From: Oikopleura dioica
Lineage: Eukaryota > Chordata > Appendicularia > Copelata > Oikopleuridae
Length of the DNA: 64,000 bases
Assembly: GCA_907165135.1 (NCBI GenBank)
Contig: OU015570.1
Coordinates: 434,001 to 498,000 of the forward strand
Direction of reading: 5' to 3'
Both the position numbers and the translations under genes were made by a program. Numbering within the stretch: the stretch's first letter is position 1; every line of letters starts with the position of its first letter. The notes beneath the pieces are model-generated. The model searched no databases, was not told where the DNA came from, and was given only the letters and a program-made list of their open reading frames with translations. Shown here one piece after another: positions 54,755-64,000 of the stretch.

Positions 54755-56545
54755 GGCATAACTAGGGTTCGCGCCCAAAAACTATCTTTTGATAGACAAA
54801 TCGTATTATTCCCAAATTTTTACAGGTGGAATAGATCTGTTTATTAAATAAAAAACATATTTTCGAGAAAAAAACAATAAAAGGGTTGAAGAGATATAGG
54901 CAAATTTATGTTGAAAAACCATGTTAGTCAAATGCTTCCAAGAAATTTTTTTGAAATATATATAATTTCGACTAAGAACAACAGAAATCCGTCGAAAAAT
55001 TATGGGAAACAGATGACTAACATACTGTAATTTACAATTGAAAGACATTTTTGGACCTATTTTGCGCGTTGAGCAGCGCACAGCGCCGCGTTCGCCCCCA
55101 GGGCGCGGCTAGGGTGGACACCACCGAAACAACAGAGAAATTCTTTCTTTTCGAAGAAAGATTCGTAAAAATAAATATTGAAAAAAGTAATAGATTTAAA
55201 TAAAGTTTCTGATAAAAATAAAACTAAAATTTTATTTTGAATGAAAAATTTCTCTAGTCTTCTTTTAAAAAATGGGATGGCCTTCCCTGGCTTTTAAATT
55301 TAAATGGGCTTGACAAAGGCGGCTGAGATGATCAATCTTAGTTTTGTCCCCATCCCCTCCCACTCCCTTTTCTTAATTTGTTTTTATTTACCCGTTTTTA
55401 GTTATTATTATGGTTTTTATCATCTATCAATTTCTATTGATTTTAGGAATTTTTCAATTATATACGGTTAATTTATTTGAATTAAGTAATTTATCTTTTA
55501 TTTATTTTGATAAAATCGAAGGGTGAAAATATTTTGGCGGAATCGGATAGAATTTTGTGTGGCCACCCTCTATCATGCGCGATTCCGCGTGCGCGCACAT
55601 GATTACGTAACAGAAAAATATTGCCAAAAAGGTAGTTTTTGTAAATTTTAGGGAAACTATAGATGCTTCCCAAAATTTTTCTTCAATTATTGATCAGAAA
55701 AGTCTGCTGATCATCCTGCTTTTTGAAATTTTAAATTTTTGGGTTGACTAACATGCTCAACCCATTTTTCGCCATTTTTGGACCTCATTTTCTCTTCAAC
55801 CCTTTTATATTTAGAAAATTTTCAAAAGAATATATTCTTTTTATGCCCTTATCTAAAACATATCTGAAAGTTAGACCGATAGAATAAGTATTTCGGGCAC
55901 TTGATTTTTGGGCGCGAACCCTAGGCATAACGCACAAAAAATCAATATTTTTCCCTGTAATAGATACAACTTTGAAACTTTGGGAGCTACTAAAACACCA
56001 AAAATGACTTTCCAAAATTTTTTGGAAAAAATTTTTGGTACAGTTAAGTTTTGGAAAAAATTCTTTTTATGCATTTTAATTCATCATTTTTTTCCCACTG
56101 TCATCCTAGTTTGATCGTAAATTTTCCAACTTAAGAGCGTTTTGGTCTACCCTTGTCATCTGAAAAACGCTCTAAAGATGGAAAACGACGGTACTTTTTC
56201 ACCCCTTTTCGGACTACTTTTCGAGCAATCCAAGCTACGGGATTCTAAGTTTGCTCATTCGAAAGAGAATAAAAAGGGGTTCCTGGGTGGAACCCCCTTT
56301 TCTTGATGAATCTGAGTCAGTTTTTTACGTTCTCTCGAATAAGCATACTTAGAACCCCGTAGCTTGGAAAAATTGCTCGAAAAATCAATTTTTTGGCTAC
56401 TTTGGGGTACTTTAAAAGTACTTAATTTGAAAATTTTGAAATTATTTTATTTGAATTGTTATCAGAGCATAAAAATCTATAGGATACGTGAAAATCAGCT
56501 TCCTACGACTTTCAGATAAAAAGTCGATTTTTTGTGCGTTATGCC
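54755..56545. mobile_element. TA-flanked element with GGCATAACGCAC ends
   Basis: GGCATAAC (54755) plus CGCACAAAAAATC (after the nested element, 55932) mirrors GATTTTTTGTGCGTTATGCC ending at 56545; TA borders both sides. A Tc1/mariner-like MITE opened eight bases from its left end by the next element. A copy of the CCGTsGTTTTCCAT MITE end (56041-56191) and an inverted pair around 56225-56390 (CTTTTCGAGCAAT, CCGTAGCTTGG) lie inside. Confidence 0.7.
54763..55923. mobile_element. TAGGG-type element (1.16 kb), non-autonomous
   Basis: TAGGGTTCGCGCCCAAAAA at 54763 and its inverted copy ending at 55923; GGCATAAC is duplicated at 54755-54762 and 55924-55931 (perfect 8 bp). A second left end with the same first 130 bp starts at 63566. 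Interior: a reverse-strand satellite-related fragment (55283-55375); no transposase. The ends are close to those of the autonomous element (TAGGGTTCCGCAC). Confidence 0.85.
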
Positions 56546-56755
56546 TATGTATATTAGCAGTAGTGCTTTCATACTAACTAAAAAATAAAATTTTCAGAGT
56601 AAGAAATTATCGATTCTTATTTCAGAAAATGTAAGACCACATAAATAAAAATACTCTCTGTAAATCTAAATAATATCGGACGAGCGGTTCCAGAGCTATT
56701 CAAGTTTTCGCTTAAGTGATATTCGAATTAACAATTTTTCCCACTCTCATACGCT

Positions 56756-57332
56756 GGGTTGCGCAGGTACAGTTTTTTCCTCTTTTGTGGACCCCAAGTT
56801 TGTGGACATTTTTTCCATTTTAAGGCCTTTAAGTGGGACACTTTATAAAAGATGCTGTTCCAAGTTTGTGGACATTTTTTCGCGGAAAGAAATAAAAAAG
56901 ACAATTTTTTTTGTGGTGAGATTAATTCTAGCTAATCAAGATCGAGTTGTTCTTTGTTTACGAAAAAAAACAAAATTAAAGGTTGAACTAGAGACAAAGG
57001 GGCCTTTGTCAGTCTTTCAGGAGCATAAATGCAAAGTCTAGAAAACCATTCGGCGTACTCAAATCTCGAAAAAAAATTTTAATCGATTTCGATGGGACAT
57101 TTTTTCGGAAGACGTTGCCCAAGTTTGTGGACATTTTTCGAAAATTTTGGGACAAAAAATGTCCACAAAAGAGGAAAAGAACTGTACTGTACCCTTAAAG
57201 AGCGGTTAAAGGGTGCACCAGTCACGCAATCATTTTGAGCGAGTCTAGAAACAAAAAATAGAAAAAGTGCGGGCGAAGGGTGCAGCAACGCCTCAATCAC
57301 AAAGGGTGCACTATCTGCGCAACCCACTGTAC
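56756..57332. mobile_element. CTGGGTTGCGCAG MITE opened by another element
   Basis: CTGGGTTGCGCAGGTA at 56755-56769 and CTGCGCAACCCACTGTA at 57316-57332 are the two ends of a MITE known whole at 63234-63394. The insertion at 56770-57184 separates them. Confidence 0.7.
56770..57184. mobile_element. TA-flanked element with CAAGTTTGTGGACATTTT repeats
   Basis: CAGTTTTTTCCTCTTTTGTGG and its inverted copy (56770 and 57184) are each bordered by TA. Inside, CAAGTTTGTGGACATTTTT occurs three times. A right-end fragment is at 37865-37945. A short frame at 56787-57041 is probably a remnant without recognisable domain. Confidence 0.75.
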
Positions 57333-57463
57333 ACGGGGATTCGTCCCCCGAATTAGCGACATCAAGCAAGCAATTTTCTCTTTCTTTTTTGCCTGGAGGA
57401 ACCCTCTTACTGGAAGAATTTAAAGTGAAAGAAGAATTATCTTTTCCGAGGAATTCTACAATT

Positions 57464-57880
57464 CAGTGAAACCCCAACTAAAGGCCGAGCAACTTTAGGC
57501 CACTTTTTTAAAAAATCCCCGAAATCTGTCATCCGAAAAAAATCCAACTTTTTTTGCAATTTTTATTCACAGTGAGTAAATTGCAGATCCACTTTTAAAT
57601 TAAAAAAACTCGTTATTTTCGGCTGCTTCTTTGGCGATTTGAAGTCGATGTCTTTTCGGCGTCGGCATCTTCTCTCACTTGAACTTGTGGTACTTCTTCA
57701 ACCTCCATCGGAGTTGCAGCTCGTATTTCATCAATTTGATGCGCCAAGAAATGCTGAGACATTTGAAACCTTCGTTTCGATTTAGAATCCAAGATTTTGA
57801 ACCGCTGATCATAAAGTCGAAAAATGTCCGTGTCGGAATGTCTTTTCCATCATGTTTCTTCGAAATAGCCCAATTTTCCC
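57464..57880 (-). pseudogene. Second pogo-like copy with longer transposase remnant
   Basis: CAGTGAAACCCCAACTAAAG at 57464 is the left end. On the minus strand the EVEEVPQVQVREDADAEK segment recurs (57655-57710), preceded by an additional 120 bp of coding-like sequence (…SQHFLAHQIDEIRAATP) absent from the 13.3 kb copy. The right end is cut off at about 57880 by the GCTCAG repeats. Confidence 0.6.
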
Positions 57881-57884
57881 TCAG

Positions 57885-58169
57885 CTCAGCTCAGACAATT
57901 ATTTTCGAACATGATCTGTTCTGCTCAGCTCAGCTCAGCTCAGACGATTATCACTTAGCTTAGCTCAGCTCACTGATTTGAATACAATTTTACTACCAAA
58001 AAACAGTAAAAAAAAGCTCAGCTCAGCTCAATCAGCTCAGCTTAGCTCTAATTAGGGTCCGCTCAGCTCAGCTCAGAAACCTCCAAAATAGGCCAACTCA
58101 GCTCAGCTCAGAGAATTTTTTTCTCGGGTCTGCTCAGCTCAGCTCAGAAAAATTAATCAAAATTTGCAA
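57885..58169. mobile_element. GCTCAGCTCAG MITE (partial)
   Basis: Six or more clusters of GCTCAGCTCAG, ending in AAAATTTGCAACTCTG (58155-58170). The left end lacks the expected CAGAGTTGC, so it is truncated or replaced. Confidence 0.6.
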
Positions 58170-58370
58170 CTCTGTTAATAATTAAGAATAAAATTTTATT
58201 TATTTAATTTATTGTTTATTGAATTTTTCAATTTATTTTATATTCAAGTTTAATTTTTATGACATCTTTAATATTTTTACGTAATAACACCACCACCAGG
58301 GCAAAACACACCGGTTTATCATTTTTTTAATTGGTGGTTGAAGAGTGTTCAATATATTATCACGTTTATT

Positions 58371-58404
58371 GCAGAAGCTTTTCGCCTTACGGCATCATCA
58401 GTGC
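58371..58404 (-). ncRNA. Hammerhead-ribozyme motif, PLE3 left repeat
   Basis: Minus-strand mirror of the motif at 61271-61304, with the same core and stems; on this side it lies antisense to the coding strand. Confidence 0.6.
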
Positions 58405-58629
58405 TATGGAAAGTTAGGAACAGACAGAAAACAAAAAAGCAGTTACCTTTGGAGATGCAAAGTTGTATCTGACTAAACCACGAAAACAAACGCCAAAATC
58501 CATCCCATTCTAGAGAATTTGTTTTTAAAAAAAACAATAACATGCGAAAAAGTGTTGACAATGAGACAGGGGCAACCTATGAAGTGCATAAATAAATAAA
58601 TAAAATTTGACCGACGAACCCAGAAGCTT

Positions 58630-61057
58630 ATGAAACAGCGATTTACGAAAGTACACCGCAACCAGAAACATTTGCAGTTCTTAACTGAATGCAAAGAAAA
58701 TAACCTGCTACCACGATGCACGTACATTCCCTCCTCCGTTCTACAGTACACGAAATGGAACAAGTCGAAAATTCTAAAAGAACGCCGACGAATCCTGGAC
58801 GAAAAAATCAGGTCAGCTGAAAATAATCTACTTTTGGTTAATAATAAGTTTCAAAAACAATTTGCGCAAGCATGTTCTAGAAACAATTTTTTTGCAACTG
58901 ATATTTCTAATCTTAAAAATTTAATCATTTCTCGTGTTAATAATATTGAACAATCCCGTGACAAAATACGATCTGAAAAACTTGCTAAACTTCATAAATT
59001 TTCAAAACTGGAATCTTCAAAATTTACTATTTTGAACTTTACCAAGATCAAACCACTTGAATCCGTTCTATCAATTTTATCACAGGGGACAAAATTTCCG
59101 CGAGGCGGTCGGCCTCATTCTATCAAATTAATGGGTAGTTTTGATTCATTCCTAACCAAATGGAACAAGCATTTAGAAAACACTGGCGTTAATCCGATCA
59201 CCCGCTTTCATTTGGAAGGACATGCAATAAGAATTCATGAATCACTTACAAAATGTTTTTCGAATGATAATTCAGCAAAAATTATTCGCGATTTTCAAGC
59301 GAAAAATCCTGACATTTTAATTTGCCTAGCTGACAAAGAAAACAAAATAATTTTATTTAATAAATCTAAATATTTCGATCTCTTACTTCAGGAGTTCTCT
59401 GGAGAAAATTTTGAAAAATTGAAATCAAATCCTCTTGACCAAGATTTAAACGATTTTCGAGCAATGCTTCGACTTGTTGATAAATATGTGAATAAACATA
59501 GTTTCCGGCTCCAAATGCAACCACAAGCTCAGTTAAAAACCTCTTATGGCCTTTTCAAAACGCATAAAGATAATTTTTCAGAGGAATTTCCTATTCGACC
59601 AATCGTCAATCAAATGAGCACTATCGGTACAAATTTATCAACAAAATTTTTGATGCCTATTTTTGAAAAATTTCCGAAAGGATTCGGCATACAATCAAGT
59701 TTAGAATTTGCAAATTGGTTTAAAACTACTGATTTACCAGTTGATAAAATCGAAATTTTTCCTTAGACGTAAAAAAGCTTTTTCCTTCTGTTTGCACAGA
59801 AACACTTATTGATTTTTGCATTGAAGAAATTTATACTCGTAATCGTGCGGTAAAAATTCTCCCAAGATATCGTGAAAATGGTAAACTTTTGCCACCTATT
59901 CCGAAACATTTACTCAAAAAAATTCTCACTCAAACTCTTACGCATTTTACTGCGGTAGAAGTTAACGGGAATTTTTTCAGACAACGAACCGGGTTATCAA
60001 TGGGTGATGTGACAAGTCCTGTTCTTGCAAATTATTTTTTACATCGCATTGAGAATGAAGAGATAAATAAAATGAAGTCCGAAGGGCTCCTTTTGAATTA
60101 TTTCAGATATTGTGATGATTGTCTTATTTTTGCACCAAAAGGATCTCAAGACAAAATCATACAACGATTTAAAATTTTTCATCCTTCCATTATTTATGAG
60201 CTCAATTTACCTCAAAATAAGGAATTAAAATTTTTGGATTTTGTATTTATGAAAGTGAAAAAAGTAACAAATTCGAAATAAAAAGCTCAAAAAAAGAATC
60301 AGTGACAATGCATTCAAAAAAAGCAGTCGCACCAAAAAACATGAAAATTGGGATTCTCAAATCTGAATTTTTTAGAGCAAAAATTCGAAATTCTGAGACA
60401 GAACAGCTTGACAAAGCCTATGATGATCTCTCGAAAAAGTTTGAATCATTAGGATATACATCAAAAATAATCTCATCAGCAAAGGCTCATGTTCAAGAGA
60501 ATAATATTTCCGAAAATCGAAAAAATTGGGCAGACGAAATCACTGAAAATCCTGATCGAAATCATTGTTTGCCGATCCCTTATACTAGCGAAAGAGTTTC
60601 TAAAGTCGCAAACGATTTGAAAAAACTCGTTAAATCGGTCACACCAGAATTTAATTTAAGAATTTCCCACAAAATACTCAATATTAGGAATACTATTATT
60701 TCGAATCTTTACAGTGTAAAAGATCCTCTTTCAGCAGTAAACGCTATTTATGAATTTTCTTGTTGCTGTTCGTCCAGATACATAGGAGAAACGATTAACG
60801 TCAGAGCCAGAATAAATCAGCATTTTACACCCTCTCATAAGGGTAAACCGTACTTGCATATAACTGAATGCGAGAAGTACCAGAAGGAAATGAATGAATC
60901 GGGACTTGACCCGAAAAGTTTTTTCCAATCAAGGTTCAAAATTCTTGAGCGAAATTTAGCTCTTCGTGAGCGTAAGAAACTAGAAGCGGTCCATATTGTT
61001 CTTAAAAGACCGGATTTAAACATTCAAGTTCTTCATAAAAATATAAATTTTGCGTAG
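58630..61057 (+). pseudogene. Penelope-type reverse transcriptase with GIY-YIG endonuclease, two frameshifts
   Basis: Three consecutive frames: 58630-59766 (379 codons; RPIVNQ motif near the end), 59767-60281 (LDVKKLFPSV motif A just after the first shift, LSMGDVTSPVLANYF motif B, YCDD motif C in place of YVDD), 60302-61057 (linker and GIY-YIG nuclease, IYEFSCCCSSRYIGET at about 149-164, Arg 168). The first shift is one base near 59757-59762 in a T-run, the second near 60265-60285 in A-rich sequence. No nonsense codons other than those from the shifts were seen, so decay is slight. The two CC/C residues before YIG resemble the cysteine pattern in several Penelope families. Confidence 0.9.
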
Positions 61058-61270
61058 GGTTTTGATAGAGACAGGGGTTTTTTATGCGCTTCATAGGTTG
61101 CCCCTGTCTCATTGTCAACACTTTTTCGCATGTTATTGTTTTTTTTTTAAAAACAAATTCTCTAGAATGGGATGGATTTTGGCGTTTGTTTTCGTGGTTT
61201 AGTCAGATACAACTTTGCATCTCCAAAGGTAACTGCTTTTTTGTTTTCTGTCTGTTCCTAACTTTCCATA

Positions 61271-61304
61271 GCACTGATGATGCCGTAAGGCGAAAAGCTT
61301 CTGC
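61271..61304 (+). ncRNA. Hammerhead-ribozyme motif, PLE3 right repeat
   Basis: Stem I GCA/TGC (61271-61273 with 61302-61304), core CTGATGA (61274-61280), stem II GCC/GGC with GTAA loop (61282-61291), GAAA (61292-61295), palindromic AAGCTT as stem III (61295-61300), cleavage predicted after C61301. One extra T separates core and stem II. It lies 3' of the coding region in the sense direction, where cleavage would define the RNA's 3' end. Confidence 0.65.
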
Positions 61305-61483
61305 AATAAACGTGATAATATATTTTTTTAATTGAGTCTGCTCTAAAGCAAAAGTTAAAAAGAGGTGAGGACTTTTTATAATAGCACAAGAGCGCCGCAG
61401 CGTTGCAAAAAGATTGATACATATATGGATCAATCTTTTTTTTTCGGGGCCATGCATTGAAATTTAACTTGCGCAGATTAAGA

Positions 61484-61535
61484 ATCAGAGTTGCAAATTT
61501 GCTGAGCTGAGTGAGCTGAGCTGGTTGAGTGAAAA
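61484..61535. mobile_element. GCTGAGCTGAG MITE left end
   Basis: CAGAGTTGCAAATTTGCTGA followed by GAGCTGAGC repeats; the inverted counterpart of the ends at 53843-53857 and 58155-58170. The far end is not found nearby. Confidence 0.55.
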
Positions 61536-61644
61536 AGAGCATTCCTTAATCTTAAAAATAACATCTATGCATGCAGCATGAATCATGCTGTCGCTGGCTT
61601 TGTTACTATAAGTGAACGCAGTCATAGTCTATGAGTCTTAGAAA

Positions 61645-62001
61645 ATGAAAGATAGGCGTAGTCAAGAAAGCGCAGGGTTTAAAAGTATCTTTTCTTTATT
61701 TTCTGATATAAATCGTAAAATAAATACTGACAGTTTTTTTGTGTATTGCTTGAAAAATGTGAAACTTTTAAAGTTGAAAAAAGCTCCAAGATGGTTCGTG
61801 CCCGTCTTAAGTATTTATGCGGATAGGGGTTCATCAAATAAGCTTGTTGTTCTGCTTGAAGAAAATCTAAGAAATACAATGATTTCACGAATTATCATTT
61901 CCGGACATTTTTCAGATACAAGGGAAGAGAACATGATCTTTTGTGTTCTTACTGCACTATTGAGGCAAGAATCGCCCTTATATACTCAGAACAGTAATTG
62001 A
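61645..62001 (+). CDS. Possible exon, unknown function
   Basis: A 118-codon frame with protein-like composition (MKDRRSQESAGFKSIFSLF at the start; RWFVPVLSIYADRG in the middle). No family is recognised, no adjacent exon is clear, and the frame ends shortly before a hAT-like MITE end. Could be chance. Confidence 0.25.
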   Translation: MKDRRSQESAGFKSIFSLFSDINRKINTDSFFVYCLKNVKLLKLKKAPRWFVPVLSIYADRGSSNKLVVLLEENLRNTMISRIIISGHFSDTREENMIFCVLTALLRQESPLYTQNSN

Positions 62002-62026
62002 ACAATCGAATATCTTCTTCAATCAG

Positions 62027-62215
62027 GGGTCTGGATTTCGGCCAAAAATGAAAAGCGAAAGCGAAAATTTTTCAAAAATTTTAAGCGAAAGCGAAGCGAG
62101 GCGAATCAGAATTTCGAAAGCGAAAGCGAAGCGAAGCGAAAAATTTTTCTAAAAAGGGAAAAAAAGCGAAGCGAAGCGAAAAATTTTTCTAAAAAGCGAA
62201 AAAAGCGAAAATTTT
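62027..62215. mobile_element. GCGAAAGCGAA MITE, left half
   Basis: CAGGGGTCTGGATT then GCGAAAGCGAAGCGA runs, like 9018-9165. The right end is absent. Confidence 0.65.
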
Positions 62216-62319
62216 TTAAAAATACGTAACTTTTGAGAAAGTGTTCATTTCAAGTTCGATTTCTTATTTTTTGTGTTTTTCGGACATCCGGTGATACGGC
62301 CTAATTATTCGGCTTGGAG

Positions 62320-62590
62320 GCCGAAGGATTGATGCGTGTAAAAACACTGATTCTTCAGCAAAAATAGAAGAATAAGTGATAAAAAATGCGCTTTTTTGAG
62401 TTTTTCTCTAGAAAATGTCCTTTTGACTCATACTTTCAATCAAAGGTCTATCAAAAGATTTTCGATAATCGATTCTTGAAAATTTGCCAAAGAATCACTG
62501 TCAATTATATCATAAATCCTTCGGTTCAAGGCAATTCTCAATAAGCCCAAGAATCAGTGTTATTGAAAGCATTAATTCTTCGAAACCTTA
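62320..62590. repeat. Imperfect inverted repeat
   Basis: GCCGAAGGATTGATGCG... and AACACTGATTCTT at the left face AAGAATCAGTGTTATTG and ATTAATTCTTCG at the right. A satellite-related CTGGGCTGAGACGGCC lies just after it (62618). Non-coding. Confidence 0.5.
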
Positions 62591-63031
62591 AATAAACCTT
62601 AAATTTAATAATCAAGGAACTGGGCTGAGACGGCCTTTTATTTATATTTTAGAAATTTTTGAACTATTTTTTCAAAAAGGGCGATTTTTTGCAAAAATGG
62701 AAATTTTCAAATTGGCCGCATTTCCGTTACCGGGCACTACCGGACGAGGTTACAAACTTTCTTTAGAAAGCATCGTCTGCACTTTTTTGTGGTTGTCTTC
62801 GTTAGGTTGTGGGTCGTTGTGGTTTCGAGTAATTCGACCAAATGTCCGAAACTCGTGGTATTTATCCGAAAAAATCGCTATTCTACCATCAAAAATTTTT
62901 AATTTTTACTTATTTTTATTAGATCTCGTTTTATTAACGTATATGGTCACTTGGTTTCAGCGTTTTTTGAAAACAACACGTTTCCGGCCGAAATCCCACC
63001 AGCGCAACCCCATCCATACACATCGTAGAAC

Positions 63032-63118
63032 ATGAAATCGGCGCGGCGCGCCACGCTCGCCCAGCATCCCGCCGTGTCCTACTTTTCAGGATGCCATAAA
63101 ATTCGAACGGATAAAGCT
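63032..63118 (+). repeat. ATCGGCGCGGCGC family, copy 3
   Basis: Matches 20941-21020 and 37281-37366. No gene in the surrounding 62.6-63.2 kb is supported; the short frames overlap on both strands. Confidence 0.55.
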
Positions 63119-63178
63119 TTTTCCAAAATTTCTTCGACATTAAGATCATCAAAGCCTTAACTTTTCACAAATCAAATA

Positions 63179-63500
63179 CCGAGTATTTCAAGCGTTTGCC
63201 CCCAGAAAATCAAAAGTCGACTTATATCATATACAGTGGGTTGCGCAGGTAGTTGCCCCCTAAAGAGCGGGCGAAGGGTCAACCAATCCTGCAATCACTT
63301 TGAGCAAGTCTAGAAAGAAACAATAGAAAAAGCGCGGGCGAAGGGGCAACCAAAGCGGCAATCGCAAAGGGTCAACTACCTGCGCAACCCACTGTACGGT
63401 ATATGTCGACTTTTGAAAATCCAATTTGCTGGTCAGCCAATCAAAGCTCTGGAAAGCCTTAGTGGCAGCGCTTCTCGGGTTTTGAGTCTGAAATACTCGG
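63179..63500. mobile_element. TA-flanked MITE (CCGAGTATTTCA ends) containing another MITE
   Basis: CCGAGTATTTCA and TGAAATACTCGG are inverted ends, with TA on both outer sides (63177-63178, 63501-63502). AAGTCGACTTATAT / ATATGTCGACTTTTG face each other around the nested MITE. Confidence 0.65.
63234..63394. mobile_element. Complete 161-bp MITE, CAGTGGGTTGCGCAGGTAGT ends
   Basis: Near-perfect inverted ends of about 24 bp; TA on both sides (63232-63233, 63395-63396). Other copies: 35728 onward (split) and 56756-57332 (split). TA target and CAGTG ends suggest a pogo- or mariner-related source. Confidence 0.85.
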
Positions 63501-63565
63501 TATAAGCAGAATCGCAAAAGAAAAAGTTGGAGAAAATCACATGAGTTGGTTAAACTCTATCTCTA

Positions 63566-64000
63566 GGGTTCGCGCCCAAAAACTATCTTCTGATAGACAG
63601 ATGGATTTTTTTTCAAATTTCTACAGGTGAAATAAACATGTTTAATGATTTAAAATACATGTTTTCGAGAAAAAATATTAAAGGGTTGAAGAGATACCGA
63701 TGAAAGTAGGGGTTGCCCTGGACTCGAGCCCGAATTAGCGACACCAAGTGTGCGTGTTTCGCTTTTTCCTTAAGCGGAGGACCATGCGGAGCCTCCGCGG
63801 CGGAGGAACCCGCCAGCTGGAAGAATTCTCTTTACGAAAAGAAAATCCTCTCACTGAACTCTCGCATTATTGGATTTCATTTTCATGTGAGCTAAAAGGG
63901 AACTAAAAAAAATTCATAAATATTCGTTTTGAAAAAAAATCCAAAATTTTCATTTTCTTCGAAAAGCTTTCTAAGGTGATAAAAATAATTTTAAAAACAA
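63566..64000. mobile_element. TAGGG-type left end, truncated
   Basis: TAGGGTTCGCGCCCAAAAAC and the next 125 bp match 54763-54900. After about 63695 the sequence changes to another dispersed segment (AATTAGCGACACCAAG, also at 29945 and 57350). The right end is not in the window. Confidence 0.65.

Larger units (their letters stand above)
58334..61322 (+). mobile_element. Penelope-like retroelement 3 (PLE3), near full length
   Basis: TTTTTTTAATTG is present at 58322-58333 and 61323-61334 (12-bp TSD). Long inverted repeats of about 230 bp form the ends (58351-58590 and 61085-61322), with 17 extra bases at the left. Coding is on the plus strand (58630-61057). Each inverted repeat contains a hammerhead-type motif. 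The architecture (inverted, no direct repeat) differs from PLE1. Confidence 0.88.

Overview
This window looks like AT-rich animal (metazoan) nuclear DNA made almost entirely of transposable elements and their debris. There are no operons, ribosome-binding sites or dense bacterial-type genes. Evidence for a eukaryote: a gene with three GT-AG introns of only 41-42 bp, three Penelope-like retroelements, many nested terminal-inverted-repeat (TIR) elements with clean target-site duplications (TSDs), and a 3.2 kb satellite. Very short introns fit compact-intron animals such as larvaceans or nematodes, but the species cannot be named from this sequence. No single-copy host gene is certain; the best candidate is an exon resembling soluble adenylyl cyclase (ADCY10) near 8.2 kb.

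Layout. 0.3-2.1 kb: a TAGGG-type TIR element holding a TTAA-flanked element. 3.5-4.0 kb: a small TA-flanked MITE. 5.3-6.5 kb: a hAT-like element with 8-bp TSD. 6.5-8.8 kb: decayed coding debris and the ADCY10-like exon. 9.0-11.6 kb: hAT-like MITEs with internal micro-repeats, and two duplications. 12.7-14.9 kb: a hAT-like element with very GC-rich ends and a nested pogo-like element. 16.2-20.0 kb: a hAT-like element (8-bp TSD) containing Penelope element 1, with 13-bp TSD, direct and inverted repeats and hammerhead-ribozyme motifs. 21.0-21.8 kb: a long inverted repeat with a MITE in its centre. 22.0-24.3 kb: Penelope element 2, a pseudogene cut by a hAT-like MITE whose removal restores the reading frame. 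25.9-27.4 kb: a dispersed repeat cut by nested insertions. 30.4-35.0 kb: a 4.66 kb DNA transposon with perfect ends and 8-bp TSD, encoding an apparently intact four-exon protein of about 738 residues, the only complete protein gene here. 35.8-44.1 kb: many MITEs, a MULE-like transposase fragment and unassigned exons. 44.4-54.7 kb: a stack of nested insertions: Penelope fragment, GGGGGTGCAC element, TACCGTTGCG element, then a pair of 140-bp direct repeats 3.8 kb apart and a satellite of about 58 units of 55 bp. 54.7-57.9 kb: nested MITEs and a second pogo copy. 58.3-61.3 kb: Penelope element 3 with long inverted ends and hammerhead motifs. 61.5-64 kb: further MITE ends and fragments.

How it works together. 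The region is a record of successive insertions. The most interesting parts are the TAGGG family (one autonomous copy plus short non-autonomous relatives sharing ends and TSD length), the three different Penelope-like elements that all carry hammerhead-type ribozyme motifs with palindromic stem III, and the satellite whose every unit encodes a near-perfect hairpin capped by a cUUCGg tetraloop.
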